In this document: piece by piece, positions 54,651 to 62,377 of the stretch
How positions within the stretch are numbered: position 1 is the first letter of the stretch
Layout: the number at the start of each line of letters is the position of its first letter
NCBI GenBank assembly: GCA_944323825.1
Contig: CALUTY010000009.1
Location: 62,001-126,000 of the forward strand
Length of the DNA stretch: 64,000 nucleotides
Source: an uncultured Bacteroidales bacterium
Lineage (GTDB): Bacteria > Bacteroidota > Bacteroidia > Bacteroidales > UBA932
Direction: 5' to 3'
Position numbers and translations under genes: made by a program
The notes under the pieces: generated by a model
What the model was told of the DNA's origin: nothing
Database searches by the model: none
Seen by the model: the letters and a program-made list of their open reading frames with translations, nothing else

Positions 54651-56672
54651 TCATTCATCGGCTTTGGTTTCTGACTCGGTAACGGCTTCTGAAACGGCAT
54701 CGCCCTCAATTTCTGCAGGTTTCCTGTCCTCTTCCGGGACAGCGGCTTCCGAATTGGCCCTCGGGCCGAATATCCTTTCGAGGTCATCGGAGAATATCAC
54801 TTCCTTCTCGAGCAGGAGGTTGGCAAGCTTCTCGAACCCTTCCCTGTTGTCCATCAGTATCTTGTAGGTCCTGTCATGTATCATTCCTATGATATCCTTC
54901 ACTTCCCTGTCAATGAGCTCTGCGGTATTCTCGCTGTACGGCTTGGAAAGCTCGTATCCGCGCGAGCCTGTGGAGTCATAGAAAGATACGGTCCCTACCT
55001 TCTCGCTCATGCCGTAGTAGGTGACCATGGCATATGCCTGCTTCGTGAGCCTTTCCAGATCATTGAGCGCACCTGTTGACGGCTGTCCGTTGACTATTTC
55101 CTCGGCCACACGCCCGCCGATGAGGGAGCACATCTCGTCTATCATCTGGTCGCGCGTCACAAGCTTGCGCTCTTCAGGCAGATACCAGGCGGCTCCGAGT
55201 GACTGCCCGCGCGGCACAATCGTCACCTTGAAGAGCGGATTGGCATAAGGAAGAAGCCAGCTTACCGTGGCATGTCCTGCCTCATGGAAGGCTATGGATT
55301 TCTTCTCCTGCGGAGTTATGATGGTGTTCTTGCGTTCAAGTCCGCCGATGATCCTGTCTACCGCGTCAAGAAAATCCTGTTTGTCCACCTCATTCTTGTT
55401 GCGTCTTGCTGCTGTAAGTGCGGCCTCGTTGCAGACATTTGCGATGTCGGCTCCGGAAAAGCCAGGAGTATGCTTTGCAAGGAACTCCACATCGAAGTCC
55501 GGGGCGAGCTTAAGCCCCTTGATGTGCACCTTGAATATGGCTATCCTCTCATTGAGGTCCGGCAGGTCCACATGTATCTGGCGGTCAAAACGGCCTGCCC
55601 TCAGCAGAGCCTTGTCAAGGATGTCGGCCCTGTTGGTCGCTGCGAGGATGATGACGCCGGAATTGGAGTCGAATCCGTCCATTTCCGTAAGAAGCTGGTT
55701 GAGAGTGTTTTCCCTTTCGTCATTGGAAGAGAAGCCCACATTCTTTCCGCGTGCGCGGCCCACTGCATCGATCTCGTCTATGAACACGATGCACGGGGCC
55801 TTCTCCTTTGCCTGGCGGAAGAGATCCCTGACCCTCGATGCGCCCACACCGACGAACATCTCCACGAAGTCGGAGCCGGAAATGGAGAAGAAAGGCACAT
55901 TCGCCTCCCCTGCCACGGCCTTGGCCAGCAGGGTCTTTCCCGTACCCGGAGGGCCTACCAGGAGAGCTCCCTTGGGAATCTTTCCTCCCAGTGCGGTATA
56001 TTTCTTCGGATTCTTCAGAAAGTCCACTATCTCCATCACTTCCTCCTTCGCCCCGTACAGTCCGGCCACATCCTTGAACGTGATCTTTATGCTGTCCTTC
56101 TCTGCAAGCTTGCCTGTGGAACGGCCCACATTGAATATATTCCCGGGGCCTGCACCTCCGCCGGCACCCCTGTTCATCCCCCTGAACATGAACACCCACA
56201 TGGCGATCAGCAGTATCGGGAAAAGAAGCCATTCAAGTATGGAGGACCACACCTTGTTGTCATTCTCTATTATCAGCTTGAAACGGCTTTCCTCCGGAAG
56301 CGATTCATTCAATGCCCCGAAAGTCTCCTCGGCGTTGAAGCTGCCTGAGACAAGGAACACAAAGTGCGGTGACTTCTTTGGCACCGAACCTCCGAACTTG
56401 TCAGCATATTTCTCAAGCCTGTCCGGACGGATGGTGACCCTTCCTTCATAGTCATTCCTCACGAATACGATTTCCTTGACGTCCCCGGCTTCAATCTGCG
56501 CCTTGACGTCATCCCATTCTATCTTCTGGGGATTGGCTCCGCCCTGATTGAAGAACATCCATATTATCCCGAAAATCAGGAGAATATAGAACCAGGACAT
56601 GCCGAATGAAAAATTTCTCTTGCCCCGGGGAGAATTGCCTCCAGGGAAACTGTTATTGTTGCCGTTGCTCAT
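54651..56672 (-). CDS. ftsH: ATP-dependent zinc metalloprotease FtsH
   Basis: A 673-residue inner-membrane protease. There are two transmembrane helices (about 24-41 and 145-163) with a periplasmic domain between them. The AAA+ domain has Walker A at 240-247 (GPPGTGKT), Walker B ([12 protein letters not shown]) and SRH ([21 protein letters not shown]). The M41 protease domain has the zinc site HEAGH. The C-terminus is acidic ([12 protein letters not shown]). It degrades membrane proteins and regulators. The ATG at 56672 starts the conserved N-terminus; the longer frame to 56741 overlaps rsfS. Confidence 0.96.
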   Translation of the reverse strand: MSNGNNNSFPGGNSPRGKRNFSFGMSWFYILLIFGIIWMFFNQGGANPQKIEWDDVKAQIEAGDVKEIVFVRNDYEGRVTIRPDRLEKYADKFGGSVPKKSPHFVFLVSGSFNAEETFGALNESLPEESRFKLIIENDNKVWSSILEWLLFPILLIAMWVFMFRGMNRGAGGGAGPGNIFNVGRSTGKLAEKDSIKITFKDVAGLYGAKEEVMEIVDFLKNPKKYTALGGKIPKGALLVGPPGTGKTLLAKAVAGEANVPFFSISGSDFVEMFVGVGASRVRDLFRQAKEKAPCIVFIDEIDAVGRARGKNVGFSSNDERENTLNQLLTEMDGFDSNSGVIILAATNRADILDKALLRAGRFDRQIHVDLPDLNERIAIFKVHIKGLKLAPDFDVEFLAKHTPGFSGADIANVCNEAALTAARRNKNEVDKQDFLDAVDRIIGGLERKNTIITPQEKKSIAFHEAGHATVSWLLPYANPLFKVTIVPRGQSLGAAWYLPEERKLVTRDQMIDEMCSLIGGRVAEEIVNGQPSTGALNDLERLTKQAYAMVTYYGMSEKVGTVSFYDSTGSRGYELSKPYSENTAELIDREVKDIIGMIHDRTYKILMDNREGFEKLANLLLEKEVIFSDDLERIFGPRANSEAAVPEEDRKPAEIEGDAVSEAVTESETKADE

Positions 56673-56688
56673 TTCTGTCCGATGGAAA

Positions 56689-57042
56689 TTACTCTTCTGT
56701 ATGGTATTCCGTACGCTCTGCATCCGCCCAGAGGTCTTCAAGGCGGTAAAACTCCCTCATCGGGGTCTGGAACACATGCACCACTATGTCACCGTAGTCC
56801 AGGATAATCCAGAAGGCATTTTCGCGGCCCTGGGCCCTGAGTACCTTCCTGCGGCATTTTTCAATCATCCTGTCCTCTATGTTGTCGGCTATAGCCACCA
56901 CATTGGTCGTAGAATCCGCATTGCAGACCATGAAATAGTCCGAGATAGCCGTCCCTATTGACTTTAGGTCAAGCGACACGATATTCTGACCCTTCTTTTC
57001 GGCCATCGCATCAGCAATAACCTGAAGTTCCTTATTGTCCAT
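56689..57042 (-). CDS. rsfS: Ribosome silencing factor
   Basis: A 117-residue RsfS/Iojap protein: IVSLDLKSIGTAISDYFMVCNADSTTNVVAIADNIE and WIILDYGDIVVHVFQTPMREFYRLEDLWADAE are the family blocks. It binds uL14 on the large ribosomal subunit and blocks joining of the subunits when nutrients are low. It is the first gene of the rsfS-ftsH-cdsA-psd operon and has two near-identical promoters upstream. Confidence 0.93.
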   Translation of the reverse strand: MDNKELQVIADAMAEKKGQNIVSLDLKSIGTAISDYFMVCNADSTTNVVAIADNIEDRMIEKCRRKVLRAQGRENAFWIILDYGDIVVHVFQTPMREFYRLEDLWADAERTEYHTEE

Positions 57043-57080
57043 TCTCTATATTTATTAATTTTGCATTCGTTTTGCGTCCG

Positions 57081-57201
57081 CAAATATACGAAGAAGCCGA
57101 GAGCAATGCAAACAAGTTTGCAATTGCCGAGGCGCAACAGTATATGTGGACGTTTATGGCCAAATATACGAAGAAGCCGAGAGCAATGCAAACAAGCTTG
57201 C
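57081..57201 (-). repeat. Two direct copies of a 41-bp promoter-containing repeat
   Basis: 57081-57121 and 57161-57201 differ at one of 41 positions (period 80). Each copy, read on the minus strand, carries a promoter: TTTG (57112-57109; 57192-57189), exactly 20 bases, TATATTTG (57088-57081; 57168-57161). Both face rsfS. A third, diverged copy is at 62300-62337. The spacer is conserved as well as the promoter boxes, so the copies come from duplication of a cassette. Confidence 0.85.
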
Positions 57202-57252
57202 TTAAATTGCATCGTTCTGCTGCCGGGCCACACACAATCAAAATCCGCACCA

Positions 57253-58020
57253 ATGGAAAAAAAGTATGACATTATATGGTATGAAAGCCTCGATTCCACC
57301 AATGACGAGGCCCTGAGGCATCTTGACAGCCTTGACAATCTGTCAGTCATTGCCGCGGAAAGGCAGACTGCAGGACGGGGACAGCGCGGCAATGTATGGG
57401 AAAGCGCCCCGGGGAACAACCTGACTTTCACCTTCGTCATGAAATTCGGTGACGGCGCCCTGCCGGCTCTCCCTGCATCCTCACAGTTCCTGATAAGCGA
57501 GGTCACTGCCCTTGCCGTATCCGCCTTTCTTGAGGAGAACGGCATCCGTGCCCGGATCAAATGGCCCAACGACATCTATTGCGGCGACAGGAAAATCTGC
57601 GGCATCCTCATCGAGAACCGTGTCCGTGGCGAAATGCTTTCTTCCTCCGTCTGCGGCATCGGTCTGAACCTCAATCAGACAAACTTCCCATCCGGCATCC
57701 CCAACCCTGTCTCCATGAAACTGGAAACAGGCAAGGATTTCAACCCCAAAGCCTCCCTGAAGCGTCTGATGGACATATTCACGGATATTCTTGACACCGC
57801 CCTTTCGCCAGGCGGTCACGAAAAGACTGAATCCCTTTACCTCAGCCGCCTTTACCGTAAAGACAGCCTTCACCGCTTCGTCGACTGCTCTTCCGGCATC
57901 CCGTTCGAAGGCATCATCCGCGGCATATCGCCCACCGCATGCCTCCTCGTCGAAATCCCCGGCTCCAGCCTCCGTGCATTCTCATTCAAGGAAATCCAAT
58001 ATATAATAAACGAAGCATAG
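57253..58020 (+). CDS. birA: Biotin-[acetyl-CoA carboxylase] ligase (BirA, no HTH)
   Basis: A 255-residue biotin protein ligase. ESLDSTNDEA, QTAGRGQRGNVWES (biotin/ATP loop), IKWPNDIYCGDRKICGILIEN (with the catalytic lysine) and a C-terminal beta domain are present. The DNA-binding helix-turn-helix of E. coli BirA is absent, so it is an enzyme only. It biotinylates carboxyl-carrier proteins. The ATG at 57253 is the natural start; the frame is open upstream through the promoter repeats but that part is not protein. Confidence 0.92.
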   Translation: MEKKYDIIWYESLDSTNDEALRHLDSLDNLSVIAAERQTAGRGQRGNVWESAPGNNLTFTFVMKFGDGALPALPASSQFLISEVTALAVSAFLEENGIRARIKWPNDIYCGDRKICGILIENRVRGEMLSSSVCGIGLNLNQTNFPSGIPNPVSMKLETGKDFNPKASLKRLMDIFTDILDTALSPGGHEKTESLYLSRLYRKDSLHRFVDCSSGIPFEGIIRGISPTACLLVEIPGSSLRAFSFKEIQYIINEA

Positions 58021-58056
58021 AAAACCGGAAGAAAAATCAGGGCTGATTGCCTGAAT

Positions 58057-58653
58057 CTAGGACAAGGGCTTGCCGTTGCGGTCTACGGGATTCAAGTTGA
58101 CCTTCCGGAATCTGTAGCCGTCTTTTTTCAGCTGGATGGCAGCACCGATGCGGAACATTGCGCGTGTAGTGCGGGCAAAGACATGAAAGGCCATGACCGT
58201 CTGCCCTTCAATATTTTCACGGCGTATACGGGCAATCGACTGCTGGGCGCATACAAGCATTATTTTGGAAATCACGCCCGCCTCCGGACTTCCAAGTTCA
58301 TATCCGAGAATGTCGCGGACAATATGGTCATCCATGTCATCGAATCCACGGCTTCCGAGAAGGGTGTCATATTTTTCTCCGTGATGCCTGCTCCAGTCCC
58401 GGTCCCACCATTTGGCTACCGCCATGCCGACATATCCGGCCCAGCCCACTGCGGCCTCCGGAAATGAATCGAGATTCGGCACTGCATCCGCCATATATTC
58501 CGGGGCGAACTCCTTCCACTTGGCATCTATGTCCTCCGACGACAGCAATGTGCCCTCCAGCATCCCGAACGAAGTGCATACTCTCAGCAGCTCGTCCAGC
58601 AGCGAAGTCTCAAAGCTGTCAAGATATTCCATATCCTTGTTTTCCATACGCAT
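58057..58653 (-). CDS. Conserved Bacteroidales protein of unknown function
   Basis: A 198-residue, mostly helical soluble protein with no signal peptide. It has many Trp and aromatic residues in the middle (AAVGWAGYVGMAVAKWWDRDW) and a basic, polar C-terminal end (KKDGYRFRKVNLNPV). I do not recognise the family and see no catalytic motif. Codon use is like that of its neighbours. It stands 36 bases from the convergent birA end. The ATG at 58647 is an alternative start. Confidence 0.65.
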   Translation of the reverse strand: MRMENKDMEYLDSFETSLLDELLRVCTSFGMLEGTLLSSEDIDAKWKEFAPEYMADAVPNLDSFPEAAVGWAGYVGMAVAKWWDRDWSRHHGEKYDTLLGSRGFDDMDDHIVRDILGYELGSPEAGVISKIMLVCAQQSIARIRRENIEGQTVMAFHVFARTTRAMFRIGAAIQLKKDGYRFRKVNLNPVDRNGKPLS

Positions 58654-58735
58654 TGATTCCTGTGTTTTTTCAGATTCCTTGACTCTAGTCGGGATGACTG
58701 ATGAAGAGCCTCAACCGCAGGCCGGAGAAAGTCCG

Positions 58736-59035
58736 TCAACAGCCGCTTCCGTCCATATTGCATGAAGCCCCGTCACCTGCAGGCCGCGACCGCAGCCCTG
58801 CCTCTTCCGGAACAAGAGTGACCCTTCCGTCTTCCAGCACGAAGCACGGTATCCCCACAGCACCTGCAATCTTTGCCCCGTCGAAGGCCCTGTCATTGTC
58901 CCTCAATTTCAGAAAAGCCTTCAGATTCCTCACATGAGCTCCGATGTCAACAATCTCATATCTGCCGTCCTCTTTCACCTGCTCCTCCACATAAGTGCAG
59001 TCCGGACAGGTTTCCATCCCATATATCCTTATCAT
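58736..59035 (-). CDS. Glutaredoxin-like protein
   Basis: A 99-residue protein with an N-terminal thioredoxin-fold start MIRIYGMETCPDCTYVEEQV. CPDC (10-13) is a glutaredoxin-type active site. IPCFVLEDGRVTL (about 67-79) contains the conserved cis-Pro. The C-terminal tail has two more cysteines. It may reduce disulfides or glutathione-like mixed disulfides in the cytoplasm. A likely -7 box (TAATTTTG, minus strand 59088-59081) lies 45 bases upstream. Confidence 0.8.
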   Translation of the reverse strand: MIRIYGMETCPDCTYVEEQVKEDGRYEIVDIGAHVRNLKAFLKLRDNDRAFDGAKIAGAVGIPCFVLEDGRVTLVPEEAGLRSRPAGDGASCNMDGSGC

Positions 59036-59111
59036 ATCTATAATTATAATGGTGTCCGTTAAAATTCCCCATAAGCCTTGCAAAATTAATGAATTTTCGG
59101 GCAGAAACCTA

Positions 59112-60053
59112 TCATCTGCCATCAGGCACAACCTCTGTCCAGTCAGAATAGCCGGAATTTCCGCTGGAGAAGCAGCCGGAACCACCTGAGACATTGGTAT
59201 AGGCAAAAGTTACAGGTGCAAGACCGATGAAGCCGAGGACATTGCTGCTCTTGTCGTTGCAGGCGATCTCATAGCGGAGACGTTCGGGAGAAATCCGCTG
59301 CAGTTCGATACGGAAATAGGACTTCTCATCGCCGGACGGAAAGCTGAAAGGAGCAGTAACTTCAAATTCTTTTAGACGGCCATTGAAAGAGTCGTCGAAA
59401 ATGCCATAATAGCGGTAGCCGTCCTCCCAGGTCACATCAAATGGTCCGCTGTCCGGAAGGGAAGATTCTGAAGAATTCCCGAAAGACAGGTCGAGTGTTG
59501 TGCCCATTGCGGCATCATCAGGCCGATAACGTGATGATATAGTCCTGAAACATACGGCATAGGCATCATCTGTGTCCGCATCATCCTCAAAAGAGAAGCG
59601 GATATTCAGATTGTCGCCCGACATTGAGAAGGATGCCTCCACTGCCGGTGGAGCCTGCGGGATGACCGTTCTGGATGAAGCCGTCGGAAAACCGGCTGAT
59701 TCTGCCGTCACAAGGACCTCATCGCCGGGCTTTACAGGATATTCATCAGCTATGAGCCCGAAAAAGGACTGGATCGTGATATAATCCTTGGTGTCAATCA
59801 GCTCTGAATTCCTGTACACTTTGAGTGTACATCTGGCTTCCTCGCTGAATTCCCGCTCTCCGGCGGCGGACGGCACAGCATACAGATACATCTGAAAATT
59901 GCTTGTCGACGGGCTGTATGGCTCGGACTTGACGGCACCGTCCAGCAGGAACAGCGGGTCGCCGTCCAGTTCCTTGAAGTCAAATTCGACCTCACATGCA
60001 GCAAAGGCCATAAGGCAGAGCCAGAAAACCATGATATGGTACAATTCTCTCAT
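59112..60053 (-). CDS. DUF4249-type lipoprotein partner of a TonB receptor
   Basis: A 313-residue lipoprotein (MAFAACEVEFDFKE) with acidic residues after the lipid cysteine, a surface-export signal in Bacteroidales. The beta-rich body (LFLLDGAVKSEP near the start, VLVTAESAGFPTASSRTVIP in the middle) matches DUF4249 proteins, which are almost always encoded after a TonB-dependent receptor. The two genes are three bases apart. The ligand is unknown. Confidence 0.82.
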   Translation of the reverse strand: MRELYHIMVFWLCLMAFAACEVEFDFKELDGDPLFLLDGAVKSEPYSPSTSNFQMYLYAVPSAAGEREFSEEARCTLKVYRNSELIDTKDYITIQSFFGLIADEYPVKPGDEVLVTAESAGFPTASSRTVIPQAPPAVEASFSMSGDNLNIRFSFEDDADTDDAYAVCFRTISSRYRPDDAAMGTTLDLSFGNSSESSLPDSGPFDVTWEDGYRYYGIFDDSFNGRLKEFEVTAPFSFPSGDEKSYFRIELQRISPERLRYEIACNDKSSNVLGFIGLAPVTFAYTNVSGGSGCFSSGNSGYSDWTEVVPDGR

Positions 60054-60056
60054 TTT

Positions 60057-62294
60057 TCAGAATTTTAAGGTATAGCTGAAAGACGGTATTATGGGAAATA
60101 TTGCCCGTCCGGTCCCGTAGAGGCTCTTGTCCTCACGCTCATCAATGGAAACGAAAACCACATTCTTTCTGCAATACGCATTGTATATGCCTATGTTCCA
60201 TATATGTTCCTTCCCGCCTTTCGACACTTTCCTGAAATTCGCGCCAAGGTCCAGACGGTGATAGTCCGGCAGATTGACATTGTTCGGCCTGGTATATATG
60301 CGGTCGAACACTTCTCCAGGATTATAAATGTGCGTGGGGACTGTCATCCATCCTCCGCTATGATAATTCCATGTGGCATAAAGGTCCACGGTCCTGCTGA
60401 CTTTCCAGCTGCCCATCAGCGTGAGCTTGTGCCTGTTGTCATGCCTGTGTGAATACCAGTCAATCCATATGGAGTCAAACTTCCTCTGACTCCAAGACAA
60501 GGTATAATATGCTGTCAATGAAAGATTTTTGGAGCTCCATCCTAATTCGGTCTCCAGTCCGTATGAACGGCCCTTGCCCTTGCTGAAAGAGGTTTCCCAT
60601 GTGTCAAGCGGAGGGAAGAAAGAATTTGCTCCGGAATATTCCAGAATATTGTCCATGGTCTTGTACCAGCCCTCGATGTTCAACCGGAAATTGTGCGGGA
60701 GCCTGCAATATATGCCTCCTGCTGCCTGTCTTGAATGCATCGGGGCAATCTTTGATGTTGACGGCAGCCAGCAGTTCGTGGGAATGTCAAGATATGTGGT
60801 GGAAATCAGATGGGCGAACTGGTTCATTTCTGTATAAGAGACTCTGAAATCCACTCCGTCACAGCATTCCACATTCAGGGACACTCTCGGCTCCGCACGG
60901 TGCCACGCCTTGCCGGAAACGCCGAACAACACATATCTCAATCCAAGGTTCACGGAAATCCTGTCCAGAAATGTCATCTCATCCTCAGCATAAAGAGAAA
61001 ATTCGCTGCCGAGATAATGCTGCGATGAAGAGGTTCCGTTCCGTACAACGCCACTTGTCGCGACGGTCTGCCTTGAAGGATTGTATATATGGAACTGGTA
61101 TGATGTCCCGAACCTGACATTGTGTTTCTTATGCGGCATCCAGCCGAAATCCGCATTGAATGCCACATCATTGACTCTCGAATAGTTGGACTCCTCCACA
61201 GAATTATCGGATTCAGTCCCTCCGGAGTATCCGGTCCCGTCGGACAGCCTGGTGCTCCAGTAATACCAGACATCCGCATTGCTGCCCGTATAATACAGCA
61301 CAGTCTTCATCTTCAGGTTGTCTGAAATCCTGTATTTCCAGTTCAGCGATGCCAGAGTATTTCCCCAGGATATGTCTGTATTAAGATTGTCTGTGCCATA
61401 TGCCGTATTGAAGTTTCCGTTTTCATCCTCTACTACCGGTGAGTACTGCGAATCAAGCCTCAGCTTCAGGTGGTCCCTCCCGTGATAGAATTTCAGGGAA
61501 AGTATGTTGTCTTCGCTGAACTTATGCGTGACGGATGCATTCATGTCATAAAATGAATAAGTGCCGCCGACGGTCTCGCCTTCCTCCCTGTTCCTCCTGT
61601 TGACCAATGCAATGACCGGCACAAGCACCGCATCCATCCAGCTCCTCCTGACGGCAACATTGAAGGAAGTCTTTCCCCTGACTATCGGCCCCTCGAACTG
61701 AAGCCGTCCGTCGATAAGACCGATCATGAAAGTTCCCCGATAATCATTGAAATCCCCGTCACGGGTGGAGACATCCACCACTGAACTCATCCTTCCGCCA
61801 TACCTGGCCGGAAACCCGCTCTTGTAGAAGTCCAGATGTCCCACCACATCCGTATTGAACGACGAGAAAAGCCCTCCAAGATGACTTATCTGGTACATCG
61901 GCACCCCGTCAAGAAGAAAAAGGTTGTCAGAGCCCTCCCCTCCATGGACATAAAGCCCGGACATCAGTTCCGTTCCCGGATTCACCCCCGGAAGATTCTG
62001 GAGTGCCTTTATAAGGTCCGGAGAACTGAACACCACATTCCCGTATATGAAGTCTGCCTCTTCGAGCCGTTTATGTCCAGTCTGGCTGCGTGCCGCCTTC
62101 TCCGCATATTTGTCCGCAGTGATTCTCGCCTCCGTTATGCTGTCCCTCCTTTCCGCAACAGCCGTGGAGTCCCCCTTTTCCTCAACAGGCAAAGTGCCGG
62201 CAGCTGCCAATGAGTCCCGAGGCGCAGCCGCTCCGGCTGCGACCCAGCTCACAGACAGGACCACAATCCAAATCCCCCTAAAAATCTTTTTCAT
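60057..62294 (-). CDS. TonB-dependent receptor (DUF4249-partner type)
   Basis: A 745-residue receptor. Signal peptide to about 22 (SWVAAGAAA), a short polar segment, then a plug domain (about 85-180, DLIKALQNLPGVNPGTEL, LLDGVPMYQISHLGGLFSSFN) and a barrel ending in SFSYTLKF. There is no N-terminal carboxypeptidase-like domain, unlike SusC-type receptors. It probably takes up a small ligand together with the DUF4249 lipoprotein. The ATG at 62294 is only five bases after its promoter box. Confidence 0.9.
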   Translation of the reverse strand: MKKIFRGIWIVVLSVSWVAAGAAAPRDSLAAAGTLPVEEKGDSTAVAERRDSITEARITADKYAEKAARSQTGHKRLEEADFIYGNVVFSSPDLIKALQNLPGVNPGTELMSGLYVHGGEGSDNLFLLDGVPMYQISHLGGLFSSFNTDVVGHLDFYKSGFPARYGGRMSSVVDVSTRDGDFNDYRGTFMIGLIDGRLQFEGPIVRGKTSFNVAVRRSWMDAVLVPVIALVNRRNREEGETVGGTYSFYDMNASVTHKFSEDNILSLKFYHGRDHLKLRLDSQYSPVVEDENGNFNTAYGTDNLNTDISWGNTLASLNWKYRISDNLKMKTVLYYTGSNADVWYYWSTRLSDGTGYSGGTESDNSVEESNYSRVNDVAFNADFGWMPHKKHNVRFGTSYQFHIYNPSRQTVATSGVVRNGTSSSQHYLGSEFSLYAEDEMTFLDRISVNLGLRYVLFGVSGKAWHRAEPRVSLNVECCDGVDFRVSYTEMNQFAHLISTTYLDIPTNCWLPSTSKIAPMHSRQAAGGIYCRLPHNFRLNIEGWYKTMDNILEYSGANSFFPPLDTWETSFSKGKGRSYGLETELGWSSKNLSLTAYYTLSWSQRKFDSIWIDWYSHRHDNRHKLTLMGSWKVSRTVDLYATWNYHSGGWMTVPTHIYNPGEVFDRIYTRPNNVNLPDYHRLDLGANFRKVSKGGKEHIWNIGIYNAYCRKNVVFVSIDEREDKSLYGTGRAIFPIIPSFSYTLKF

Positions 62295-62299
62295 CAGGG

Positions 62300-62330
62300 C
62301 AAATATACGCAAAAACCCCGGTCATGCAAA
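62300..62330 (-). promoter_or_regulatory. Promoter of the TonB-receptor/DUF4249 operon
   Basis: Minus strand: TTTG (62330-62327), 19 bases, TATATTTG (62307-62300). The ATG at 62294 follows five bases later, predicting a nearly leaderless message. The sequence is a diverged copy of the rsfS promoter repeat. Confidence 0.72.
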
Positions 62331-62377
62331 CAATTTGATCCGTTCACATGGCCGGGGCCTTGCTCAATGTGCGAGAC

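Noticed and set aside
55267..56451. Long open frames on the plus strand (up to 394 codons)
   Set aside because: They are antisense to ftsH, a certain gene; long antisense frames are expected in GC-rich coding DNA.
57061..57252. N-terminal extension of birA through the promoter repeats
   Set aside because: The extension translates the duplicated promoter DNA, and the conserved ligase sequence begins at 57253.
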